Counted from the stretch's first letter, positions 1 through 6,192 are shown. The stretch is DNA of 10,747 nt from Microcaldota archaeon (GCA_018304285.1 JAGVWL010000040.1:1-10747), one strand, 5' to 3'. Numbers and translations: made by a program. The notes: generated from the letters alone by a model not told the origin.

Positions 1-11
1 AGGTGGAAAAA

Positions 12-749
12 ATGAATGTTTTGGTTACAGGCGGAGCTAAGGGAATTGGACAGGCAATCTCTTTAGAATTTGCAGCTCACGGCGTTAATGTGGCAATAAA
101 CTATTCCAAGAGCGAAAAGCAAGCCGAAGAGACGATTGCAAAACTGGAAAAACTCGGAGTCAAAGCAATTGCGATAAAGGCAGACGTGTCAAAGGAAGAT
201 CAGGTTAAGAAAATGGTCGAAAGGGCGTGGACGGAATTGGGCCCGTTAGAATTTCTAGTGAATAATTCGGGCATTTACGCAGAAACGCCCGGAAAGCCGT
301 TTTACGAACTGACTTCAGAAGAATGGGACACGGTAATGAACGTAAATACCAAAGGAACCTGGCTTGTTTCAAAATACGTCGCAGCTAAAATGATTGAAGG
401 AAAAGTAAAAGGAAGCATAGTCAACATTTCTTCTATTGCGGGATTGGATGCTGCACGCGCTGGAGCCCATTACGGGGCTTCAAAAGCAGCGGTTATCAGC
501 TTGACTAAAAGTTTTTGCAATGAAATGGGCAAGCATGGAATAAGGGTGAACTCTATCGCCCCGGGGGCGGTTATGACAGAAATGATGGCTAGGGTTCCTC
601 CAGAAAAAAACGAACACATGCGGCTTGAAACTCCGCTCCAAAAGCTTTCAACCACAGAGGATATCGCTAAAGCAGTGTATGCCCTTGCTAATCTATCAAA
701 CGTAAGTGGGCAAACACTCATCGTAGATGGTGGAAGGTTGAAGCACTGA
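12..749 (+). CDS. SDR-family oxidoreductase (FabG-like)
   Basis: This is a classical short-chain dehydrogenase/reductase of about 245 residues, the usual size, and should be a soluble NAD(P)(H)-dependent oxidoreductase. The N-terminal Rossmann motif TGGAKGIG (residues 6-13), the NNSG motif (84-87), the catalytic Ser at about 141 in NISSIAG, and the YxxxK pair Y154/K158 are all present, followed by the conserved IRVNSIAPG segment. The closest well-known family is FabG-like 3-oxoacyl-ACP reductase, but SDR substrates cannot be read from these motifs, and archaea generally lack the bacterial fatty-acid cycle. I chose ATG at 12 because AGGTGG at 1-6 sits five bases upstream; a GTG at 3 would use up that site. 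The stop overlaps the start of the next gene (TGATGA), which implies translational coupling. Base composition is more A/T-rich than in the translation genes downstream. Confidence 0.9.
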   Translation: MNVLVTGGAKGIGQAISLEFAAHGVNVAINYSKSEKQAEETIAKLEKLGVKAIAIKADVSKEDQVKKMVERAWTELGPLEFLVNNSGIYAETPGKPFYELTSEEWDTVMNVNTKGTWLVSKYVAAKMIEGKVKGSIVNISSIAGLDAARAGAHYGASKAAVISLTKSFCNEMGKHGIRVNSIAPGAVMTEMMARVPPEKNEHMRLETPLQKLSTTEDIAKAVYALANLSNVSGQTLIVDGGRLKH

Positions 750-1363
750 TGAACGAAATAAGGCGTTTTGAAGGAAAACCATTCGACATTAAAGGATTGA
801 TTAGTGGCGAAATGCTCTTTCGCACGCAAAACGTGATTGAAAACCCGTCGGGGGCTGCCGGCCACTCAGAAGCAGACGCAAAAAAAGTTTTTTGGCAGCA
901 CCAGATTCCCGAGGAAATCATGCGCGAAAGAATGCCCGGGGCTGATGCTTACGTGCAGGTGTTGAGAGGTTATCCTGCAGGAACGAACATTGAACTGGTG
1001 ATAGTCCCAAAGGGAGGAAAAACGAGGGCGGAAGACCCGCAGCATTCCCTGCAGTACGCTGTTTCAACAGGGGCTATTACTGCCAGGAAAATAAAAGAAC
1101 CGGAAGGATTGGGCTTACTGGAAAGTCAGCTGGGAAGCTTGTTCGGAGAGAAAAGGCGGGCAGGCATCCAAACCCAAAAACTGGATGAAAAGAACGCGAT
1201 TGCACTGGCGTTCAAAGATTTCGTGCACATTGCAGTGCCGAACTTCAGGATTGAAAGCGATAATTACGCTCAAAACAGGGAGCAGTGGCACGAATTGCTC
1301 TCGCCGTTTGAAGGAAAAATCAGGGGGTTCAAAACCCACCAGACTATCAAACTCGTAAGATGA
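749..1363 (+). CDS. Hypothetical protein, coupled to the SDR gene
   Basis: I do not recognise this 204-residue protein. It begins with the ATG that overlaps the SDR stop by one base, and its own stop lies just before the likely lysS start, so it is probably cotranscribed with both. No signal peptide, membrane segment, cysteine cluster, P-loop or nucleotide-binding motif is visible. It looks like a soluble mixed alpha/beta protein with a hydrophobic strand NIELVIVPKGG near residues 78-88 and a basic stretch around residue 135 (GEKRRAG). Its tight coupling to an oxidoreductase suggests a shared pathway, but the sequence names no substrate or reaction. The reading frame is open along its full length with ordinary codon use, so it is very likely a real gene. 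Its A/T richness matches the SDR and differs from lysS. Confidence 0.8.
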   Translation: MNEIRRFEGKPFDIKGLISGEMLFRTQNVIENPSGAAGHSEADAKKVFWQHQIPEEIMRERMPGADAYVQVLRGYPAGTNIELVIVPKGGKTRAEDPQHSLQYAVSTGAITARKIKEPEGLGLLESQLGSLFGEKRRAGIQTQKLDEKNAIALAFKDFVHIAVPNFRIESDNYAQNREQWHELLSPFEGKIRGFKTHQTIKLVR

Positions 1364-1374
1364 GGAAAACGCAC

Positions 1375-2934
1375 ATGACTGAAAAAGAAAAGCACGACAT
1401 GTTCTGGGCCGACCAGATCGCCCGCGAAGCTAAAGCATACAACGGAAAGCACGTCGTGGGAGACGCGAAAACCCCAAGCGGGCGCATACACATCGGCTCG
1501 TTGAGGGGGTTGGTGATTCACGACATCATCCACAAGGCAGTCGTCGACAGCGGGCAAAAAAGCGAATACGTCTATCGTTTCGACGACTTCGACCCCATGG
1601 ACGGCTTTCCGCCCGACTTGCCCGAATCATACCGCAAGCACATGGGCGAACCGTTATGCAATATTCCCTCGCCGGAAAAAGGGTTCGATTCTCTCGCGCA
1701 ATACTACGCTTTAGAATTCAAAGGGGTTTTCGAAAAACTCGGGTGCCACCCGCAAATAGTCTGGGCTTCGGAAGCGTACCGCAGCGGAAAAATGAACAGC
1801 CTCGTGCGCACTGCACTCGAAAACGCGGAGAAAATCCGCGAAATCAACGTGCGCGTGAGCGGGGCGAAGAAAGCCGAAGGCTGGCTGCCCATCAACGTGG
1901 TGTGCGAAAAGTGCGGGAAAATCGGGACAACGCAAGTAACAGATTTCGACGGAAAAACAGTGCGTTACGTCTGCGTCGGGGCGAAGTATGCGGAAGGCTG
2001 CAAGCACGAGGCTCGCATCAGCCCGCTCGACGGCAACTCGAAACTAACGTGGAAGGCTGAGTGGGCAGCGCAATTCAAGCTTTACGAAATCACGATTGAA
2101 GGCGCGGGAAAAGACCATTACGCGGCCGGAGGCGCGCGAGACGTTTCAAGCCAAATCGTCGAGCAAGTTTTCAATTACCCCAACCCCTACAATTTCCCTT
2201 ACGAATTCTTCCTTCTAGGGGGAAGGAAAATGTCCACGTCCAAGGGCATTGGCGTGAGCGCAAAAGACATAAGCGACTCGACGCCCTCCGAGCTCTTGCG
2301 GTTTTTGTTCACGCGCTACAAGCCGCGCACGGCAATAGAATTCAACCCCGACGGCGAGACGATTCCGCGCTTGTACGACGATTGGGACAAGTTCTCGCGC
2401 ATTCACTTCGGGCACGAGGAAAACCGCGACCCAGACGTGCCGAGGATTTTCGCGTTGAGCCAGCTTTCCGGAAAGGCGAAAGACCATTTCCACCCGCAAT
2501 TCTCTTTCGTCGCGTTTCTCGTGCAAGTGCCGAGCGCGGACGTTGCAAAAGCAATCGAAAAATACAAAGGCTCGCCTTTGACGCACGAAGAAAAGGAAGA
2601 ATTGAAGGCGAGAACCGAATATGCGAAGGTTTGGCTGGAAAAGTTTGCGGACGAGAGCGCGAAAATCTCGATTGCAAAGAATGCCGACTGGAACGGGGTT
2701 TCGGAGAAAGCGAAGCAGGCGCTTTCCGAATATGCCGAGTTTCTGGGCTTAAGCGAAGAGAAGCAAAGCGAGAAAGTGCGCGAGATTTGCGCTGCGCGCG
2801 GCATAAGCATTCAAGAGTTTTACAAAGCCGCGTACAAGATTTTCATTTCACGCGAGAAGGGCCCGAAGCTAATCCCGTTTTTGAACGCGCTGGACAAGGG
2901 ATTTGTGGGAAAGAGATTGCGCGAAAAAGAGTAA
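1375..2934 (+). CDS. lysS: Lysyl-tRNA synthetase, class I
   Basis: This enzyme attaches lysine to tRNA-Lys. It is the class I form (Rossmann fold), found in most archaea and a few bacteria, and is unrelated to the class II LysRS of most bacteria and eukaryotes. From ATG 1375 it is 519 residues, typical for the family. The HIGH-type signature is HIGS (39-42, in TPSGRIHIGSLRG) and the KMSKS loop is KMSTSKG starting at residue 285. Cysteines at about 177, 180, 200 and 209 form a likely zinc-binding insertion. The C-terminal part looks helical, as expected for the anticodon-binding domain. ATG 1375 is preferred because GAGGA (1362-1366) lies eight bases upstream. An in-frame ATG at 1360 overlaps the previous stop but lacks a ribosome binding site; it would add five residues. 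Its cognate tRNA-Lys(UUU) lies in the same window. Confidence 0.96.
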   Translation: MTEKEKHDMFWADQIAREAKAYNGKHVVGDAKTPSGRIHIGSLRGLVIHDIIHKAVVDSGQKSEYVYRFDDFDPMDGFPPDLPESYRKHMGEPLCNIPSPEKGFDSLAQYYALEFKGVFEKLGCHPQIVWASEAYRSGKMNSLVRTALENAEKIREINVRVSGAKKAEGWLPINVVCEKCGKIGTTQVTDFDGKTVRYVCVGAKYAEGCKHEARISPLDGNSKLTWKAEWAAQFKLYEITIEGAGKDHYAAGGARDVSSQIVEQVFNYPNPYNFPYEFFLLGGRKMSTSKGIGVSAKDISDSTPSELLRFLFTRYKPRTAIEFNPDGETIPRLYDDWDKFSRIHFGHEENRDPDVPRIFALSQLSGKAKDHFHPQFSFVAFLVQVPSADVAKAIEKYKGSPLTHEEKEELKARTEYAKVWLEKFADESAKISIAKNADWNGVSEKAKQALSEYAEFLGLSEEKQSEKVREICAARGISIQEFYKAAYKIFISREKGPKLIPFLNALDKGFVGKRLREKE

Positions 2935-2936
2935 AG

Positions 2937-3161
2937 TTATTTTTCTTCGATTAAGGCAACGAGTTTTGACTTGCCTTCGTCGTAATGGTGGTGAAGTACA
3001 GTACAACCGCTTTGTTGCACCGCATTCAAAATTTCTTTAAGACCGTGCTTTGAAAGCTCGTGAGCTTCCAGCCAGTGCAAAACTGGTTCGTTTCCAACTT
3101 GCTTTAGAATGTATTCAGAATTTGACGAGTGTATTCGCAAAGCCCTGCGTATTTCTTCCAT
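2937..3161 (-). CDS. Small hypothetical protein (74 aa)
   Basis: I do not recognise this protein. It is convergent with lysS, with its stop two bases past the lysS stop, and divergent from aIF2 gamma. The start is taken as ATG at 3161 (minus); two TTG codons just upstream would add three residues (MLF) but look worse. It begins MEEIRRALRI, is soluble, and has a His-rich HHHYDEGKSK segment near the C-terminus (about residues 59-68) that could be a metal or nucleic-acid contact; no family can be named. An A/T-rich ATTTATTAT on the minus strand at about 3184-3192 lies at the spacing expected for a TATA box of a leaderless transcript. Isolated small genes like this can be spurious, but the frame is clean and the promoter position is consistent. 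Confidence 0.6.
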   Translation of the reverse strand: MEEIRRALRIHSSNSEYILKQVGNEPVLHWLEAHELSKHGLKEILNAVQQSGCTVLHHHYDEGKSKLVALIEEK

Positions 3162-3276
3162 AAACAACAAAGGCGTTTGGGGGATAATAAATCCACTTTT
3201 TGAAAAGTGTTTTTAACTCTCGCAAGGCATATTTTATCCTCTCTGTTTTATTTCACGAGAAGAGTGGGTTTAAAGA
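3162..3276. promoter_or_regulatory. Divergent intergenic promoter region
   Basis: These 115 bases separate the minus-strand hypothetical gene from aIF2 gamma. They are A/T-rich and hold plausible TATA-like elements in both directions: ATTTATTAT on the minus strand (3184-3192), and on the plus strand TTTTTAA (3210-3216) and CATATTTTAT (about 3228-3237). An inverted repeat CACTTTT-TG-AAAAGTG (3194-3209) sits between them and could be an operator. GAGTGGGT about 3261-3268 is a possible ribosome binding site for aIF2 gamma. No transcription start can be fixed from sequence alone. Confidence 0.5.
3194..3209. repeat. Short inverted repeat in divergent promoter
   Basis: Two seven-base arms, CACTTTT and AAAAGTG, are separated by TG. 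The spacer is too short for a stable RNA hairpin at full pairing, so a DNA operator for a dimeric regulator is more natural than a terminator. It lies midway between the two divergent starts and next to a TTTTTAAC tract. Confidence 0.45.
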
Positions 3277-4491
3277 ATGGCTCAAGCTGAGTTGAACATC
3301 GGAACCATCGGTCACGTCGACCACGGAAAAAGCACGCTAGTGCAAGCCCTTACTGGAAAATTCCCGGACACGCACAGCGAAGAACTGAAGCGCGGGATTA
3401 CAATCAAGCTCGGCTATTCCGAAGCCGTTTTCTACAAATGCCCTTCGTGCCCCGAACCGCAATGCTATTCCACTCAGGCAAAATGCCCCAACTGCGGGAA
3501 GGAAGGCAAAGTATTGCGCAAAGTCTCGTTTTTGGATTCGCCCGGGCACGAAACGCTCATGGCCACCGTAATCGCCGCATCGAGCATAATGGACGGAGCG
3601 CTGTTTTTGATTGCGGCGAACGAAGAATGCCCCCAGCCGCAGACTATAGAGCATTTGATGATTCTCGAAGCGGCGGAAATAAAGAACGTGGTGGTAGTCC
3701 AGAACAAGGTGGATTTGGTTTCGAAAGAAAAGGGGCTTGAGAATTACAAGCAAATAAAGGAATTTTTGAAGGGAAGCACGCTGGAAAACGCGCCGGTAAT
3801 TCCGCTTGTCGCCAACGTCGGGGGGAATCTCGACGCGCTCATCCAGGCGATTGAGGAAATCATGCCCACTCCAAAACGCACTTCCGACGAAAAGCCGGGA
3901 AAGATGGTCATCGCAAGGAGTTTCGACGTGAACAACCCCGGCAAGGAAACCCAAAAGCTCGCGGGCGGGGTTTTGGGCGGAAGCGTGATTGAAGGCGTCT
4001 TGCGCGTCGGCGACGAGATAACGATTTTGCCCGGCGCGCTGCGCGTCAAGAAAGACAAAGAGCATTACCAGCCTTTGACCACGAAAATCGTTTCGCTGTA
4101 CGCTGAAAAAGAAAAGCTTGCCGAAGCAAGGCCAGGCGGGCTCATTGCAGTCGGAACGCAGCTTGACGCTGCGTTGACGCACTCCGACTCGCTCGTTGGA
4201 AACTGGCTGGGCAAAGGCGGTTTGCCGAATGTTTACAGCGAATTCAAGATGGAAGTCTCGCAAATGAAGAGGCTCATCCAGAAGTTTCCCGATTCATTCA
4301 AGCCCAACGAGCCGCTGGTTTTGGGAGCGGGAACCGCCACTACAGTGGGCTTCGTGGTCGAACAAAAAAAGAATGCAGTGAAAATAGCCTTGAAAAAGCC
4401 GATTTGCCTGGACAAGAGCTCGCGAATCGCAGTAATGCGAAGGGCCGAAAACCGCTGGCGGCTTTACGGAACCGCGAAACTCGTAGAGTAA
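3277..4491 (+). CDS. eif2g: Translation initiation factor aIF2, gamma subunit
   Basis: This is the GTPase core of the archaeal aIF2 heterotrimer, which carries initiator Met-tRNA to the small ribosomal subunit. The 404-residue length fits the family. The G1 loop GHVDHGKST is at 12-20, the switch I region KRGITIKLGY at 38-47, G3 DSPGHE at 87-92 and G4 NKVD at 143-146. The family-specific zinc knuckle lies between switch I and G3, with cysteines at 55, 58, 70 and 73. Two beta-barrel domains follow, ending in the usual basic region (KKPICLDKSSRIAVMRR). It starts with ATG at 3277 behind a divergent promoter, and adk follows 16 bases after its stop, probably in the same operon. It marks the start of the archaeal translation/transcription cluster. 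Confidence 0.97.
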   Translation: MAQAELNIGTIGHVDHGKSTLVQALTGKFPDTHSEELKRGITIKLGYSEAVFYKCPSCPEPQCYSTQAKCPNCGKEGKVLRKVSFLDSPGHETLMATVIAASSIMDGALFLIAANEECPQPQTIEHLMILEAAEIKNVVVVQNKVDLVSKEKGLENYKQIKEFLKGSTLENAPVIPLVANVGGNLDALIQAIEEIMPTPKRTSDEKPGKMVIARSFDVNNPGKETQKLAGGVLGGSVIEGVLRVGDEITILPGALRVKKDKEHYQPLTTKIVSLYAEKEKLAEARPGGLIAVGTQLDAALTHSDSLVGNWLGKGGLPNVYSEFKMEVSQMKRLIQKFPDSFKPNEPLVLGAGTATTVGFVVEQKKNAVKIALKKPICLDKSSRIAVMRRAENRWRLYGTAKLVE

Positions 4492-4507
4492 AAAAGAGGT
4501 TTTGCGA

Positions 4508-5137
4508 ATGCGTCTGGTTTTGCTTGGCCCTCCCGGAAGCGGCAAAGGCACGCTCGGAAACATGTTTGCGCAGTCAAAAAACATTCCACACTTGAGCACC
4601 GGCGACATGCTTAGAAAGGAAATGGCCGGAAAAACCCTGTTGGGAGAGAAAATCGCGCCGATAGTCAACGCGGGAAAGCTCATTCCGGACGGTTTGATGA
4701 TAGACGTTTTGAAGCACAGGCTGGCGCAGAAGGATTGCGCAGGGGGATTCGTGCTCGACGGGTTTCCGCGCACCACGGCGCAGGGCGTTGCGCTGGACAC
4801 GATGCTATCGCAGCTGCGCATGGAACTCGACGCCGTCCTCCTATTCAACGTGTCGAAAAAAGAAATAGTGCGAAGGCTCTCCGGCCGCCGCGTGTGCATC
4901 CAGTGCGGAAAGATTTACACCGTCGATTATGCGAAGGGCGTGTGCGAAAAGTGCGGAGGCAGGCTGGGCGTGAGGGAGGACGACAAGCCGGAAGTCGTGG
5001 AGAAAAGGCTTGAGGTTTACGAAAGGCAGACCGAGCCGCTGATAGGCTATTACAGGGAGAAAGACGTGATTCTCGAGATAAATGGCGAGCAGCCGCCGGA
5101 AAAAGTCTTGAAAGACGTCTTGGCAATCCTCAAATAA
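4508..5137 (+). CDS. adk: Adenylate kinase (zinc-LID type)
   Basis: It catalyses ATP + AMP to 2 ADP in the cytosol. The protein has 209 residues. The P-loop GPPGSGKGT is at residues 7-15, the AMP-binding region STGDMLR starts at 30, and DGFPRT is at 84-89. The LID carries four cysteines (130, 133, 146, 149) spaced like the structural zinc site of Gram-positive bacterial Adk. This is the bacterial-type enzyme, not the trimeric archaeal AdkA. The start is ATG 4508 because GAGGT (4496-4500) is seven bases upstream; a TTG at 4502 would add only two residues. It follows aIF2 gamma closely and precedes the HAD gene by 18 bases, so the three probably form one transcript. Confidence 0.95.
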   Translation: MRLVLLGPPGSGKGTLGNMFAQSKNIPHLSTGDMLRKEMAGKTLLGEKIAPIVNAGKLIPDGLMIDVLKHRLAQKDCAGGFVLDGFPRTTAQGVALDTMLSQLRMELDAVLLFNVSKKEIVRRLSGRRVCIQCGKIYTVDYAKGVCEKCGGRLGVREDDKPEVVEKRLEVYERQTEPLIGYYREKDVILEINGEQPPEKVLKDVLAILK

Positions 5138-5155
5138 TCCGAAGGAAAATGCACC

Positions 5156-5815
5156 ATGTCCACAGCAAGGAAAATCGCCGTAATCTTCGACATGGACGGC
5201 GTAATCGTAGACAACATAAAGTTCCACCAGAAAGCGTGGATTTTGTTTTGCAAACTGCACGGATTCAAGCTCACGGCAAGGCAGTTCCAGGAAAAGTTTA
5301 ACGGCAGGCTGAATTCCGAGATCTTCGAAAGCATTTTTGGAAGGAAACTGACGAAAAAAGAGATTAAGAAGTACGTTTCGGAAAAAGAATCGCTGTACCG
5401 AAAAGCCTATTCTAAATTCATCAAGCCCGTCCCTGGAATAATGCCGTTTTTGAAGGAACTTGAAAAACATGGAATCAAAACCGCAGTCGCAACTTCGGCA
5501 CCCCCAGAAAACGTTTCACTCATTCTCGGAAGAATACGCTTGAGGAGATTCTTCAAGGTAATTCTTGATGAAGCTAGCGTGAAAAAAGGAAAACCGAATC
5601 CGGAGGTATACTTGAAGGCCGGCAAAAAACTGGGCTTCAAGCCAAAGGAATGCATTGTTTTCGAAGACGCGCTTTTGGGGATTCAAGCGGCCAAAAACGC
5701 GGGAATGAAGGTAATAGGCATAACGACCACCCACCCTAAAAAAGAGCTAAAAAAAGCGGATTTGGTCATAAGCAATTTTTCCGAAATCAACGTGGAAACG
5801 CTGGAAAAATTGTAA
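5156..5815 (+). CDS. HAD-superfamily hydrolase, beta-phosphoglucomutase-like
   Basis: This 219-residue protein is a phosphatase or phosphomutase of the haloacid dehalogenase superfamily. Motif I FDMDGV (nucleophile D12, acid/base D14), motif II TSAPP (S114), motif III Lys at about 146 in KKGKPNPEVY, and motif IV VFEDALLGIQAAKNAG (E170, D171) are all present. The helical cap is inserted between motifs I and II, as in beta-phosphoglucomutase and phosphoglycolate phosphatase-like members. The exact phosphorylated substrate cannot be deduced. It is the last gene of the aIF2 gamma-adk run. Its TAA ends two bases before the 3' end of the oppositely oriented tRNA-Lys gene, so the two transcripts converge and may overlap. 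The A-rich 3' end of this gene also supplies the T-tract that could end the tRNA transcript. Confidence 0.93.
   Translation: MSTARKIAVIFDMDGVIVDNIKFHQKAWILFCKLHGFKLTARQFQEKFNGRLNSEIFESIFGRKLTKKEIKKYVSEKESLYRKAYSKFIKPVPGIMPFLKELEKHGIKTAVATSAPPENVSLILGRIRLRRFFKVILDEASVKKGKPNPEVYLKAGKKLGFKPKECIVFEDALLGIQAAKNAGMKVIGITTTHPKKELKKADLVISNFSEINVETLEKL
5805..5809 (-). terminator. Possible T-tract terminator of the tRNA-Lys transcript
   Basis: Nine bases past the tRNA discriminator on the minus strand is a run of five T's (read as AAAAA on the plus strand). Archaeal RNA polymerase can terminate at T-runs without a hairpin. The tract lies inside the last codons of the convergent HAD gene, so its placement may be fortuitous. 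Confidence 0.4.
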
Positions 5816-5817
5816 AG

Positions 5818-6065
5818 CGGGCCCGGAGGGACTTTCACGGCCTTGCCCCTTTCTTTTGCGAAACGCTCGCAGGACTTTCGCCCTGCGGCGCCCTTGGAAG
5901 CATTGCTGCTTCCGCGGGAGAAAGGTGCGATGGCACCGCGCCAAAGAAAAACGATACTGTTTCTTTTTGCGCGCCTGCTTTTTCTTTTCGAAAGAAAAAG
6001 CGGGCTTTGAACCCTCGACAGACTGGTTAAAAGCCAGTCGCTCTGCCAAGCTGAGCTACGGGCCC
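5818..6065 (-). tRNA. tRNA-Lys(UUU), interrupted by a T-loop intron
   Basis: On the minus strand a full cloverleaf can be built once about 174 bases are removed. The acceptor GGGCCCG (6065-6059) pairs with CGGGCCC (5825-5819), and G at 5818 is the discriminator. The D-stem GCTC/GAGC encloses a loop with the usual GG pair. The anticodon stem ACTGG/CCAGT encloses CTTTTAA, giving anticodon UUU with A37. The variable loop is CTGTC, and the T-stem GAGGG (6016-6012) pairs with CCCTC (5830-5826). The 3' half of the T-loop and T-stem is absent next to the 5' half; it is found only after the insertion. The spliced RNA would be 74 bases with a seven-base T-loop (TTCAAGT or TTCAAAT). No CCA is encoded. 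A37 makes it a t6A substrate for the Kae1/Bud32/TsaC proteins encoded nearby. Confidence 0.9.
5833..6006 (-). other. Structured archaeal tRNA intron in the T-loop (about 174 nt)
   Basis: The junctions fit a bulge-helix-bulge cut by the archaeal splicing endonuclease. T-loop TTCA (6011-6008) pairs with TGAA (5837-5834), flanked by three-base bulges AAG on the 5' side and AGT on the 3' side, with the T-stem as outer helix. The inner helix is weak: GCC/GGC or GCCC/GGGC can pair only with extra unpaired bases. The cut is ambiguous by one base (6006-5833 or 6005-5832); both give 174 nt and a seven-base T-loop. Inside, the RNA strand forms hairpins at 5977-6001 (11 bp), 5937-5973 (5 + 7 bp), 5924-5937 (5 bp, CATC loop), 5896-5913 (7 bp, GCAA loop) and 5868-5887 (8 bp with one G-U, GAAA loop). 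CCTTTCT (5925-5919) pairs with AGAAAGG (5854-5848), enclosing the last two. It has no C/D boxes and no endonuclease ORF. Confidence 0.75.
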
Positions 6066-6073
6066 ACTAACTC

Positions 6074-6099
6074 GCGAATGCTCGTGCATGAGCACTCGC
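6074..6099 (-). other. Stem-loop just upstream of tRNA-Lys
   Basis: On the minus strand GCGAGTGCTC pairs with GAGCATTCGC around a six-base loop: ten pairs, one of them G-U. On the plus strand that pair would be an A-C mismatch, so the fold favours minus-strand RNA. It lies in what would be the 5' leader of the pre-tRNA, eight bases from the mature 5' end. Confidence 0.45.
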
Positions 6100-6105
6100 C
6101 TTTTT

Positions 6106-6125
6106 GCGAAAGCTTGAGCTCTCGC
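6106..6125 (-). other. Second stem-loop upstream of tRNA-Lys
   Basis: On the minus strand GCGAGAGC pairs with GCTTTCGC around TCAA: eight pairs including one G-U, again an A-C mismatch on the other strand. If the TATA-like element at 6126-6134 is used, transcription would begin near 6105 and this element would not be transcribed with the tRNA. Confidence 0.35.
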
Positions 6126-6134
6126 AGTATACAC
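6126..6134 (-). promoter_or_regulatory. Candidate TATA element for tRNA-Lys
   Basis: The minus strand reads GTGTATACT here, the most TATA-like sequence between the tRNA and the PIN gene apart from the element assigned to that gene. A start 25 or so bases downstream (near 6105) would give a leader of about 40 bases containing the 6074-6099 hairpin. Confidence 0.35.
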
Positions 6135-6153
6135 TGTAATTAAAGGCAGAGAG

Positions 6154-6165
6154 TAATTTAATTTA
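6154..6165 (+). promoter_or_regulatory. Candidate TATA element for the PIN gene
   Basis: TAATTTAATTTA ends 27 bases before the PIN-domain ATG at 6193, the spacing expected for a promoter giving a very short or no leader. It is the most A/T-rich stretch of the tRNA/PIN divergent spacer. Confidence 0.5.
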
Positions 6166-6192
6166 CTTTTCGCTATTGTTGCTTGTGATGGA

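Noticed and set aside
2382..2954. A 190-codon plus-strand frame inside lysS
   Set aside because: Out-of-frame reading of the LysRS C-terminal domain; very Arg-rich, without family features.
3337..4263. A 308-codon open frame on the minus strand opposite aIF2 gamma
   Set aside because: Antisense shadow of a well-defined GTPase; no promoter, ribosome binding site or family motif.
5868..5913. Resemblance to SRP RNA or RNase P RNA (GGAAGCAGC; CGAAAGTCC)
   Set aside because: Only a few bases match the conserved cores. The surrounding domains of either RNA are absent and the length is too short.
5833..6006. Box C/D or H/ACA guide RNA in the tRNA intron
   Set aside because: No RTGATGA and CTGA box pair could be found on the minus strand, and no convincing ACA with a pseudouridylation pocket was seen.
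5747..6143. Open frames on both strands across the tRNA-Lys region
   Set aside because: They cover tRNA stems and the structured intron. The base pairing explains the sequence better than coding does, and no protein motif is seen.
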